From Bacteroidota bacterium (GTDB taxonomy: Bacteria; Bacteroidota; Bacteroidia; AKYH767-A; OLB10): a stretch of 64,000 bases of DNA. Under the pieces are notes generated by a model, which was not told the origin of the DNA, did no database searches, and saw only the letters and a program-made list of their open reading frames with translations. The DNA is taken from NCBI GenBank assembly GCA_016714535.1, contig JADKDR010000004.1, positions 186,001 to 250,000 on the forward strand, in the 5' to 3' direction. How positions within the stretch are numbered: position 1 is the first letter of the stretch; each line of letters opens with the position of its first letter. The position numbers and the translations under genes are program-made. Of this stretch, positions 47,458-55,718 are shown piece after piece.

Positions 47458-47879
47458 TACTTTTATACCCTTATGTAATAATGGTGGTAAGGGCTACTGC
47501 AGCTACATCTGTTTGCATCGGGCAACCACTTATGTATATCATGCGCAATCATTTTCTTTTTCTGTTAATAGGTTTAAGAAAAATATGGCTTTGCAGAGCC
47601 GGGCATTGTGAGTGGTTAAACTTGTGTGTTTCTTATACCATCTGCTTAAGATAAGAGGCGCGTTGAAATCAATATCTTTTTTATTTCATTAATGACATGG
47701 CTTTGCACATTAACTTTGCTACGATTAGTTTGCACTGATTATTTTTTATTATAAAGTAGAAAGTAATTTTAACGAACGTTAGAAAACCGTTACTCCCTAA
47801 CTAATCATATTGCTCCAGATAAAAACCGAGCGCAATTTTACCACGGCCCAAAAAAATTTTTATGTAAACCGATAAAAGC
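47458..47879. other. Intergenic region, no gene seen
   Basis: 422 bp of AT-rich sequence between the rhodanese gene and the GreA/B-like gene. I see no RNA gene, terminator or repeat of note. Confidence 0.45.
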
Positions 47880-48359
47880 ATGTTACGCGATTTGCCCCCC
47901 GATCAGAAATTAAAATTTAAGTATAAACTAAAACAACATGGTATAGCCATGCTTGTGCAGCGGCTTGAAACGGCCTTGCTCGCCATGCAGAATGCGCAGG
48001 ACTCTGCTAACAACGATACTAAGAGTACGGTTGGCGACAAGCATGAAACCACAAGGGCCATGGGCCATTTAGACAACGAGATGAACGCAAGGCAAATGGA
48101 AGAAGCCCAGCACGAATTGGCTTTTTTAAACTCGATTAATGTTTCGGAAATTTATAAGCAGGCAACAATTGGTGCAGTAGTGGTATGCCGGCATGCCATG
48201 TTCTTTATAGCCTCAGGTATAGGAACCCAACAAGTAGCTGAGGAAAAAATAATTTTCATTTCGCCTAAAGCACCCTTGTCAATGCAACTATTAAATAAAA
48301 GAAAAGGAGAAAGGTTTACATTCAACGGGGTTGACTTTATAATTGAAGAAGTGTTTTGA
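47880..48359 (+). CDS. GreA/GreB-like C-terminal domain protein
   Basis: A protein of 159 residues. The front third is a helical, charged segment with a conserved ALLAMQNAQDSANNDTKSTVGDKHETTRAM stretch. The back half (IGAVVVCRHAMFFIASGIG... FISPKAPLSMQLLNKRKGERFTFNG) follows the FKBP-like C-terminal domain of transcript cleavage factors GreA/GreB, in which SP-PLG-ALLGK is conserved. The long GreA coiled coil that reaches the polymerase active site is missing, so an RNA-polymerase-binding regulator without cleavage activity is likely. Databases often mislabel such proteins as 3-oxoacyl-ACP synthase. Confidence 0.75.
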   Translation: MLRDLPPDQKLKFKYKLKQHGIAMLVQRLETALLAMQNAQDSANNDTKSTVGDKHETTRAMGHLDNEMNARQMEEAQHELAFLNSINVSEIYKQATIGAVVVCRHAMFFIASGIGTQQVAEEKIIFISPKAPLSMQLLNKRKGERFTFNGVDFIIEEVF

Positions 48360-48419
48360 AAAAAAAGTATTTGCGAAAAAAAATGGAACCGATTTCTTTT
48401 TAAAAAATGTACGGTTATG

Positions 48420-50315
48420 CTATGCTCCATTCGGAGCATATTCAAACTGCATCTCGCTTAACTTACGATATAGACCTTTGGTATTGGCAAGCAACTCATC
48501 GTGCGTTCCTGTTTCAACAACAATGCCTCTGTCGAGCACCACAATTTTATTGGCATTGCGAATGGTAGATAATCGATGTGCTATAACAAACGAAGTGCGG
48601 TTTTTCATCAGTCGCTCAAGGGCATCTTGCACCAGTGCTTCGCTTTCACTGTCGAGCGAACTTGTGGCTTCGTCAAGAATTAGAATGGCCGGATTTTTTA
48701 AAATAGCTCTTGCAATAGCAATGCGTTGCCTTTGCCCTCCCGAAAGTTTTATTCCGCGTTCGCCAACAATGGTATCGTAACCTTCGGGAAAACGATTGAT
48801 AAATTCATCGGCATTTGCTTTAGATGCTGCATCCATAATTTCTGCATCGGTAGCATCGGGTTTACCATAGGCGATGTTTTCCTTTATGCTTCCACCAAAA
48901 AGAATTACATCCTGTGGTACAAAGGCCGTCTGCTTTCGCAATTGCGAAAGCGGAAAGGTGGTGGCATTGCGCTCATCAAAAAATATGCTGCCGCTTTGTG
49001 GTTCGTAAAAGCGTAACAACAAAGAAGCAATGGTGCTTTTGCCTGCACCGCTTGGCCCTACCACAGCAATTTGTTCACCAGCACGTACGGTAAGGGTTAC
49101 ATCACGCAACACGGTTACATCGGGCCTCGAGGGATAACTGAAAGCGGCATGTTGAAAACGCACTTGGCCCTTTAATTTATATTCGGGCATTACCGGATCA
49201 TTGTTCATGTCTACCTCTTCGCCTTGCATGCGCAGTATTTCGCGCACACTTTGTGTTGCGCCCAATGTTTTTTGCAACTGGCTAAACATGTCGGCAAAGC
49301 CGGCAAACGTTCCACCCACAAAAACAGAAAAAATAACAAACATGGTTAGCAAGCCCGGGGTAAGCTCTCCGGCTTTTATCATATTGGCACCGCACCACAT
49401 TACAAAAGCAATGGTGCCAAACACGCTGAATATCATGAACGAAATAAAGGCACCACGGTAACGTGCATTACGTATGGCTGTTTCAACCACCGATAAAACA
49501 CTTTTGCTGTAACGTGCAGTTTCAAAAAACTCGCTCGTAAATGCTTTTACTATGCTGATGCCCTGAAATGTTTCCTGCACAATGGTGCCACTTTCGGCAA
49601 GTTGATCCTGCGCCTTCTTACTCATCTTGCGTATGTACTTGCCAATAACCACAGCCAGTATGGCAATTACAGGAACTACCGATAGCATAATAAGCGCTAA
49701 CTTAGCACTTATCCAGAAAATAAATGCCAGCCCTATGATCAAGGTAAATATGCCTCGCAAAAATTCGGCAAGTGTAAACGATATTGCATCCTGAATTTGC
49801 GAAAGGTCGGAGGATATGCGGCTACTTAATTCGCCTACTCTTTTTTCGGTGAAAAAACTCATCGGCATGCTTAGCAGTTTGCGGTACACATCTTTGCGCA
49901 TATCGGCAAGTGCTTTTTCGCCAACCTCGGTAAGCAAATAAACGCGCATAAATGAAAAAAGCATTTGTATAGTGAGTTGTACAAATATTAAAATGACAAG
50001 CGTGTTTAAGCTCCATGAAATATGGCGAAGCCCGCTTGCCCCTGCAGGGGCAGCAATAGCAGTAAGCGATGGATTATTAATTACTGTAGCAGCACCCGGC
50101 ACAGCAGCATCTATCATCTTGCCCAATAAAAAAGGGAATGCACTAGTGCTGAAGGCTGATAGTGCGATGCATATAAGCGCCCAAATAAATTTGGTGCGGT
50201 ATGGTTTTAAATAAGTGAAAAGAAAAAGCGATTGCCTTAGGTTCTCCTGATTTATTTTTGCTTTTGTTGGTTCATCGGTTGATGCACCGTTACTATTATA
50301 GTTTGGACGAGCCAT
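48420..50315 (-). CDS. ABC exporter, fused permease-ATPase (MsbA/MDR-like)
   Basis: A half-transporter of 631 residues. Six transmembrane helices lie at about 35-350 (first after TYLKPYRTKFIWALICIALSA), with the coupling-helix stretch LAESGTIVQETFQGISIVKAFTSE. The ATPase domain follows with Walker A GPSGAGKST, Q-loop FVPQD, signature LSGGQRQRIAIARA, Walker B ILILDEATSSLD and the H-loop IAHRLSTI. It is a homodimeric exporter of lipid, drug or peptide; substrate not readable. The gene stands alone, convergent with the GreA/B-like gene. Confidence 0.93.
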   Translation of the reverse strand: MARPNYNSNGASTDEPTKAKINQENLRQSLFLFTYLKPYRTKFIWALICIALSAFSTSAFPFLLGKMIDAAVPGAATVINNPSLTAIAAPAGASGLRHISWSLNTLVILIFVQLTIQMLFSFMRVYLLTEVGEKALADMRKDVYRKLLSMPMSFFTEKRVGELSSRISSDLSQIQDAISFTLAEFLRGIFTLIIGLAFIFWISAKLALIMLSVVPVIAILAVVIGKYIRKMSKKAQDQLAESGTIVQETFQGISIVKAFTSEFFETARYSKSVLSVVETAIRNARYRGAFISFMIFSVFGTIAFVMWCGANMIKAGELTPGLLTMFVIFSVFVGGTFAGFADMFSQLQKTLGATQSVREILRMQGEEVDMNNDPVMPEYKLKGQVRFQHAAFSYPSRPDVTVLRDVTLTVRAGEQIAVVGPSGAGKSTIASLLLRFYEPQSGSIFFDERNATTFPLSQLRKQTAFVPQDVILFGGSIKENIAYGKPDATDAEIMDAASKANADEFINRFPEGYDTIVGERGIKLSGGQRQRIAIARAILKNPAILILDEATSSLDSESEALVQDALERLMKNRTSFVIAHRLSTIRNANKIVVLDRGIVVETGTHDELLANTKGLYRKLSEMQFEYAPNGA

Positions 50316-50726
50316 GTTTTGTTTTCGAAAATAAGATTGCTAAAGTAGAAGAATGTATTGAGAGGACGAATGAGAATGGAAAAGATTTTAATTAAGTGCC
50401 TTAACACAGAATACCTATCTGCTAATTCCTTATGTACATTCCATCTAATTAAGTGATTTAGGTTAAAATTTATTTTAAGAGGAACTAAACAAATATGTAC
50501 TATTGTTGTGCGAATTTTAATTCATTAGCCAAAGCTATGATTTACGATTGCGCTGCTTGCCCTTAGTTAATGCATTACGATTAGACCACCTTGCTTCTAT
50601 TCTGAATTTGTCCTGTTGCTTGTATGAGGCTGCTTGGGTAGTGTGTTACACAATAATTATAAACCTGTGAACGCGCATTTTGTTTTATGAGAAGATAATG
50701 ACCATGTAAAAACCTATTGTTAATTT
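50316..50726. other. Divergent intergenic region, no gene seen
   Basis: 411 bp between the ABC exporter (minus) and the TIR-like gene (plus). It should contain promoters of both. I find no full-match promoter, RNA gene or repeat. Confidence 0.4.
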
Positions 50727-52406
50727 ATGAATACCATAAAAATATTTGTTGCTTCCTCGTCCGAACTTAAGGATGACCGTAACCTGTTTCGCGATTTTAT
50801 CAGTAAGGAAAATGATCGCCTGCATAAGCAGGGTATTTATCTCGAACTTGTTCAATGGGAAAATTTTCTGGATACCATTTCGGACACGCGTTTGCAGGAT
50901 GAATATAATAATGCCATCAGGGAGTGTGATATAGTAGTATGTTTGTTTTTTACTAAAGTTGGAAAATATTCGGCCGAAGAGTTTGATACTGCTTACCAGA
51001 TTTTTAAGGATAAAGGCAAACCAAAAATATGGACCTATTTTAAAAATGCCCAAATTAATACGGGTGCCATTACCGATGAAATTAATACGTTGCTGGCGTT
51101 TAAGAAAAAACTTGGAGAACTAAATCATTTCTATACCGAATATACAAACATTGATAACCTTATAAACAAATACAGAAGTCAGCTTGATTTGTTTCTGCCA
51201 AAATTTGTAAGTCAGCCAATTCTGAAAACACCAATTGAAGAGACGCCTGTAAAAAACACGTTCAATGAGATTTTTCCGGGGCGATTAATTGAAGCCATTA
51301 GACCATACAATAAAAAAGCAAACGAATTTTTAAACGCTAATAGCAACTGGCAAAATAATGCCGATTTGGTTACTCAGGTAAAACGAATTGTGATTTCGGG
51401 TTTTGTTGGTGCTATCGGAATCCAATTAAGAAAGTTAGGCGCAATAGGTGAAGAAAAATATTCGGAAAGCAAGATGAAACGATATCTTGAAAATTGTCTG
51501 CTTACTGCCAAAAGAGGAATGCAACTTATTTGTTTTTCGCTTATTTCAACATTGTGGGATAAGCAAAAGCAAAACCATTACAAATTATCGCAGGCACAAA
51601 TTGGCACGCTAAATAAATTATTTAAAACGGCTGTTGAAGAATCGATTACTGATTATGCTGAACTACTAAGAACACTTACCGAAATTTTTTCGACAAATAA
51701 TTTAGTGTTCCCTATTCCTCAACTAAGCGAACTGCAAACTAAACTCAATACAGACAGTTCCTTAATAAATGCATGTGTCAATCTAAATGCAATTACAGAC
51801 CTTATAAAACAAGGAACCTACACCGTTGATGATTGCACTGCTGCTGAAAGTAATTTGGTAATTGTATTAGAAAATCTGAGTTTTTTGGCTGAGTATAAAA
51901 TCATCTCTATTAAAGATATTGATTATGCCATACAAAGAAATGACAAGGAAGGTCTTTATTTACATAATTACACATTGCTAGATGGTGAAAGCCAGGCAAA
52001 CAATAACAGTCAGGCCCGCGTAAAAAGAGAAAGCACACCGGTCATCTCCTATTCGGTTTTGTTATGTAAAGAAAACCTCCGTCAAAATATAAACCTTGAT
52101 CCTTTTGTTATTGATTTCAATTCGCTTGGCTTAACCGGAGGTTCTAAGATTTGCTTCTTTTCTTTTTGTGATACGTATGGCGACCAAAGTTTAAATTACA
52201 GTTTTATTGAGGATACCAGTAAAATAACTATCAGGAAATCAAAAAATCAAAAACCTGATGAAAAAGATACAATAGCGCTTAATAAATGGTTAGCCAATAA
52301 CGATAACAAAAAAGATATGAATTTTGATAATGTGATAAACTTGTTTGACGATGCAAAAAGAACGTTAACCGGGGCAGAAGAAACAATAACTGATGACGAA
52401 TTATAA
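50727..52406 (+). CDS. TIR-like (DUF4062-like) N-terminal domain protein, first gene of a STAND system
   Basis: A protein of 559 residues. The N-terminal domain (about 1-150) is of the TIR-like/DUF4062-like type: strand IKIFVASSSELKDDR, an ELVQWENF strand, DEYNNAIRECDIVVCLFFTKVGKYSAEEFDTAY with the Glu84-Glu85-Phe-Asp group at the place of the TIR catalytic Glu, and GKPKIWTYFKNA. Residues about 180-400 are mostly helical with no family I can name, followed by a beta-rich C-terminal part (about 430-510). There is no signal peptide or membrane helix. The nSTAND-type NTPase gene begins 34 bp downstream and a papain-like peptidase gene follows. A signalling or effector role in a defence system is inferred. 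Confidence 0.8.
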   Translation: MNTIKIFVASSSELKDDRNLFRDFISKENDRLHKQGIYLELVQWENFLDTISDTRLQDEYNNAIRECDIVVCLFFTKVGKYSAEEFDTAYQIFKDKGKPKIWTYFKNAQINTGAITDEINTLLAFKKKLGELNHFYTEYTNIDNLINKYRSQLDLFLPKFVSQPILKTPIEETPVKNTFNEIFPGRLIEAIRPYNKKANEFLNANSNWQNNADLVTQVKRIVISGFVGAIGIQLRKLGAIGEEKYSESKMKRYLENCLLTAKRGMQLICFSLISTLWDKQKQNHYKLSQAQIGTLNKLFKTAVEESITDYAELLRTLTEIFSTNNLVFPIPQLSELQTKLNTDSSLINACVNLNAITDLIKQGTYTVDDCTAAESNLVIVLENLSFLAEYKIISIKDIDYAIQRNDKEGLYLHNYTLLDGESQANNNSQARVKRESTPVISYSVLLCKENLRQNINLDPFVIDFNSLGLTGGSKICFFSFCDTYGDQSLNYSFIEDTSKITIRKSKNQKPDEKDTIALNKWLANNDNKKDMNFDNVINLFDDAKRTLTGAEETITDDEL

Positions 52407-52440
52407 CAACAGCTAAATACTATTTTAAAAAGCAATAATC

Positions 52441-54561
52441 ATGACGGCTACGTATCCCTTTAAGTTTTTGAACTCCTACGACAAAGATGACAGCAACATC
52501 TTTTTTGGTCGCGATGAAGAAATAAATGAACTGTATGAAATGGTTTTTCAATCATCGGTTATTTTGGTTTACGGTGCTTCGGGTACAGGAAAAACAAGTC
52601 TTATAAACTGCGGATTAGCAAGCAAATTTCAACCCCACGATTGGCTGGCATTAATGATACGCAGAGGTGCCAATATAAATGACTCTTTAGAAAAAATACT
52701 TCATAGCGAAGGCGGGCAACTTTCAAGCATTGCAAGCGATGCTTCGTACCATGATGAATGGTCTGACGATTCGCCAAACTCTGCAAAAGAGTTAAGCAAA
52801 ATATCGCAATCAATAAAAGCTGTATACCAAAAAACCTTCAGACCTATTTACTTAATATTTGATCAATTTGAAGAGCTTTTTATTCTTGGTACTGACAGTG
52901 AGATGCAAACGTTCATAAAAACGATTCAAGAAATATTAGCATCAGACCAGCCTGTAAAAATAATTTTTGCTATCCGTGAGGAATATCTTGGTTACCTGTT
53001 TGAATTTGAACGGGCGGTACCACAACTCATGAGAAAAAAGTTGCGTATCGAACCCATGAATTTTGAAAAAGTAAAACAAGTAATCTTAGGCGCCTCTACT
53101 TACGAAAATTCAAATGTAAGGCTCAAGCCGGGCGAAGAAGATCAGCTTGCAAGAGGAATATTTGAGAAGATAAAAGGTAAAGGAAAATCACTAACAATAC
53201 AGTTACCATTTCTTCAGGTTTTTTTAGATAAATTTTATCTAAAAATAACGGGGGATGAAAGCCGCACTGCACAAGCAGTTTTTACCATGCAGGTATTAAA
53301 TGAAATGGGAGAGATTGGCGATATCCTTATCAATTTTCTTGATGAGCAGGTAACTAGTATTTCTAAAAATCTCAAATCGCACTATCCTGATTTAACACAG
53401 GATATGATTTGGAGAATGTTGTCACCTTTTTCAACCATTGAGGGAACCAAAGAGCCCATTGGCAAACAAGGTTTATATGAAAGGCTTACAGGGGTAAACC
53501 CAAAACTTATAGATGAACTAATTACAGCCTTTACCAACAGCCGTATACTTCGTTACAATGATGCTACTGATATGTATGAGATTGCACATGATGCGCTGGC
53601 AAAGCCCATTTCAGAAAAGCGAAGCGTTGAAGAAAAAATGTTGCTTGAAGTGAAGCGATTGATAAAAAGCCAGGTGGCGGTTAAGGCAGAAGGAAGGGAG
53701 TATTTTACCGAAAGACAATTAATCTTTATAGAATCTTATTTGGACAAGATAAAAATCAGTAACGAGGAAACAGATTGGATTAGCAAGAGCAAAAATTATA
53801 ATTTGGAGCAGAAAGAAGAACAGTTAAAAAAGCAGCAAGATGATTTGGCAAAACGAAAAATGCAACGTGTTTTAAGTTTAAGTTTAGTGTTTTTATTGCT
53901 TGTGATAGCTGGAACAATTACTGTGGCAATAAAAATTTCCAATCAAAGTGATGAAATTAGCAAACAAAAAACAGAAATAGAAGAGGCTCTTAATAAAGCC
54001 AAACAAGCGCTTGCATTAGAACGTCAAAATAAAATACTTACAGCTAAAGCTGCTAATGATTCTTTGGAGATTCAAAAAAAATCATTAGCGAGTTATGGAA
54101 TTTCACAAAATAAAATAAACACGCTTACTGAATCTGAATTAGATATAATATCAGATCTTAATCAACAAATTTATTTGTTGACCAGTAAAATAGATAAATC
54201 CTTCACTATTCAGTATTTTCCAAAATTAGATGATGAGGACAAAGCCTTTCTGATTTTAAAAGAGCTTGGTTATAAATTGGAAATTAAAGAAGTAAAAGAT
54301 AACATGAAAAATATTGCAACAAATTGTATTTGGATAGGTTCTAATGTAAACGATAACGTGGATAATGTAAAGTTAGTTGCCTTTTGCTTAATGAGAGCCG
54401 GTATTAAGTTAAAAGCTATTAAACTATTTGAAAGCCCTGATGGGCCCAAAGCAAATTTAATACAGGTAGGTGCAAGCGCTGGGAGTTTAGCAAATCCTGA
54501 TATGTCTATAGAAATAATTAATAGTGCAAAAAAGTTTGATAGCAATGGCATAGCTAAGTAA
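52441..54561 (+). CDS. nSTAND-type P-loop NTPase with membrane anchor
   Basis: A protein of 706 residues. The NTPase domain has Walker A GASGTGKT (45-52), Walker B YLIFDQFEELF (Asp141, Glu144, Glu145) and the IIFAIREEYLGYLFEFE segment (about 174-190). This is the pattern of the nSTAND1 group (novel STAND) of signal-transduction ATPases. A helical arm and a winged-helix-like part follow (TNSRILRYNDATDMYEIAHDALAKP is the typical end of such modules). One transmembrane helix lies at about 477-497 between a Lys/Glu-rich coiled coil and a second one. The C-terminal part (about 590-690, IQYFPKLDDEDKAFLILKEL and further) is an alpha/beta domain of unclear identity. The switch may sense a periplasmic signal and pass it to the partner proteins. 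Confidence 0.85.
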   Translation: MTATYPFKFLNSYDKDDSNIFFGRDEEINELYEMVFQSSVILVYGASGTGKTSLINCGLASKFQPHDWLALMIRRGANINDSLEKILHSEGGQLSSIASDASYHDEWSDDSPNSAKELSKISQSIKAVYQKTFRPIYLIFDQFEELFILGTDSEMQTFIKTIQEILASDQPVKIIFAIREEYLGYLFEFERAVPQLMRKKLRIEPMNFEKVKQVILGASTYENSNVRLKPGEEDQLARGIFEKIKGKGKSLTIQLPFLQVFLDKFYLKITGDESRTAQAVFTMQVLNEMGEIGDILINFLDEQVTSISKNLKSHYPDLTQDMIWRMLSPFSTIEGTKEPIGKQGLYERLTGVNPKLIDELITAFTNSRILRYNDATDMYEIAHDALAKPISEKRSVEEKMLLEVKRLIKSQVAVKAEGREYFTERQLIFIESYLDKIKISNEETDWISKSKNYNLEQKEEQLKKQQDDLAKRKMQRVLSLSLVFLLLVIAGTITVAIKISNQSDEISKQKTEIEEALNKAKQALALERQNKILTAKAANDSLEIQKKSLASYGISQNKINTLTESELDIISDLNQQIYLLTSKIDKSFTIQYFPKLDDEDKAFLILKELGYKLEIKEVKDNMKNIATNCIWIGSNVNDNVDNVKLVAFCLMRAGIKLKAIKLFESPDGPKANLIQVGASAGSLANPDMSIEIINSAKKFDSNGIAK

Positions 54562-54655
54562 TTGAGTTTAATCAAAAAAATATAAGGCTTATAGAAACCC
54601 GCCCAAGCCGAAAAGCGGATTATAAACAGAGTAGGCAATTTAAAAAACAATATGA

Positions 54656-54889
54656 ATGGCTACAGAAAGAATATTTAATTGTGTTGCTTCTCAAGATGTG
54701 CATCATGACTGGAATTTAGCAAAGGCACAAGCACTAGGTTATTTGCCAAAAAAAATTGCTCTTCCTAAAAATGTTGATTTGCGCAGGCCATGGTGGAATA
54801 TAGGTAATCAGGGTGCCACCGGAAGTTGCGTTGGATGGGCAACTGCCAGCGCATTGCTTCGTTATCACTTTACTAAAGCGAAAAAATAA
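54656..54889 (+). CDS. Papain-like (C1) peptidase, N-terminal part (frame break)
   Basis: Open frame of 77 codons that holds the start of a C1-family peptidase. WWNIGNQGATGSCVGWATASALLRYHF is the papain active-site helix, with oxyanion Gln52 and catalytic Cys58 (QG-x-x-GSC). The frame ends at TAA 54887-54889, directly behind an A6 run (54881-54886). Adding one A joins it to the second part without loss of any conserved residue. The gene follows the nSTAND NTPase after 94 bp and is probably the protease arm of that system. There is no signal peptide, so it should act in the cytoplasm. Confidence 0.82.
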   Translation: MATERIFNCVASQDVHHDWNLAKAQALGYLPKKIALPKNVDLRRPWWNIGNQGATGSCVGWATASALLRYHFTKAKK

Positions 54890-55437
54890 AAACCACAGAT
54901 AAAATTTCGGTACGCTTTATTTGGATGGCCAGTAAAGAAATGGATGAGTACATATCCTATCCTACCACCTTTATTGAAGATGCCGGCACAAGTTTAAAAA
55001 CTGCACTGAAAACTGCACGTAAATTTGGCGCATTAAAAGCCGACCTGCTTCCGTTTAAAGGAAAAATGGTTACCCTTCAAGAGTCAAAGTATTTGAAAAC
55101 AGCAGGAAAATTAAAAGTGAAGGCATATTTTAATCTTGCAAAAACTAAAAAAAACAAACTGGAAATGTTTAAAGCATGGATCCACTATCGTGGCCCTATC
55201 TTGACGTTTCTCAATTGCGATGAATCTTGGTTTCAGATAAAAAAAGATGGGAAGCTGGAAAAATATATCAAGAATAATTATCAGCAAGGGCACGCTGTAT
55301 CTATTGTAGGTTATACCCCCACCCATTTTATAATACGCAATAGTTGGGGAGAACGCTGGGGCGACAAAGGTTTTGCTTATGCTACCTATGCCTACACCGA
55401 AAAAGCATTTAACGAAGCTTATGGCATTGTTGTTTAA
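54887..55437 (+). CDS. Papain-like (C1) peptidase, C-terminal part (frame break)
   Basis: In this frame the protein continues as IKTTDKISVRFIWMASKEMDEY; the first ATG is at 54925. The catalytic His is in QQGHAVSIVGY and the catalytic Asn in FIIRNSWGERWGDKGFAY, a textbook papain C-terminal half. Together with the first part the enzyme has about 260 residues and a complete Cys-His-Asn set, so it would be active if the frame is intact in the cell. C1 peptidases of this compact type occur beside STAND ATPases in other bacteria as predicted effectors. Confidence 0.82.
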
Positions 55438-55588
55438 TTCATGATTTTGCTCTTGCTTTTTTAAAATATAGAGAAGTTAATTTTACGGTTTACATAGTCC
55501 CATTTTTTTCGCGTCAGTCACTCTGCAAAAAAAAAGTATCGAATTCATGATGCTAAAAAAGATACCTTTTTTAGAAGTAAAAAACAAT

Positions 55589-55596
55589 ATACTTGC
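55589..55596 (+). promoter_or_regulatory. Possible promoter of tRNA-Ser
   Basis: TATACTTG at 55589-55596 is a partial match to the TAnnTTTG box, about 14 nt upstream of the tRNA 5' end. Confidence 0.3.
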
Positions 55597-55609
55597 ATCA
55601 TTAAAAAAA

Positions 55610-55697
55610 GGAGACTTGTCCGAGTGGTTGAAGGAGCACGCCTGGAAAGTGTGTATACCCCAAAAGGGTATCGAGGGTTCGAATCCCTCAGTCTCCG
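55610..55697 (+). tRNA. tRNA-Ser (anticodon GGA)
   Basis: An 88-nt cloverleaf. Acceptor stem GGAGACT/AGTCTCC with discriminator G. Anticodon stem CACGC/GTGTG with loop CTGGAAA (anticodon GGA). Long variable arm TACCCC-AAAA-GGGTA, as expected for serine. T arm GAGGG-TTCGAAT-CCCTC. CCA is not encoded. A CDS starts 21 nt after its 3' end. Confidence 0.96.
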
Positions 55698-55718
55698 CAA
55701 AGTTGCGCGTTACCGAGT

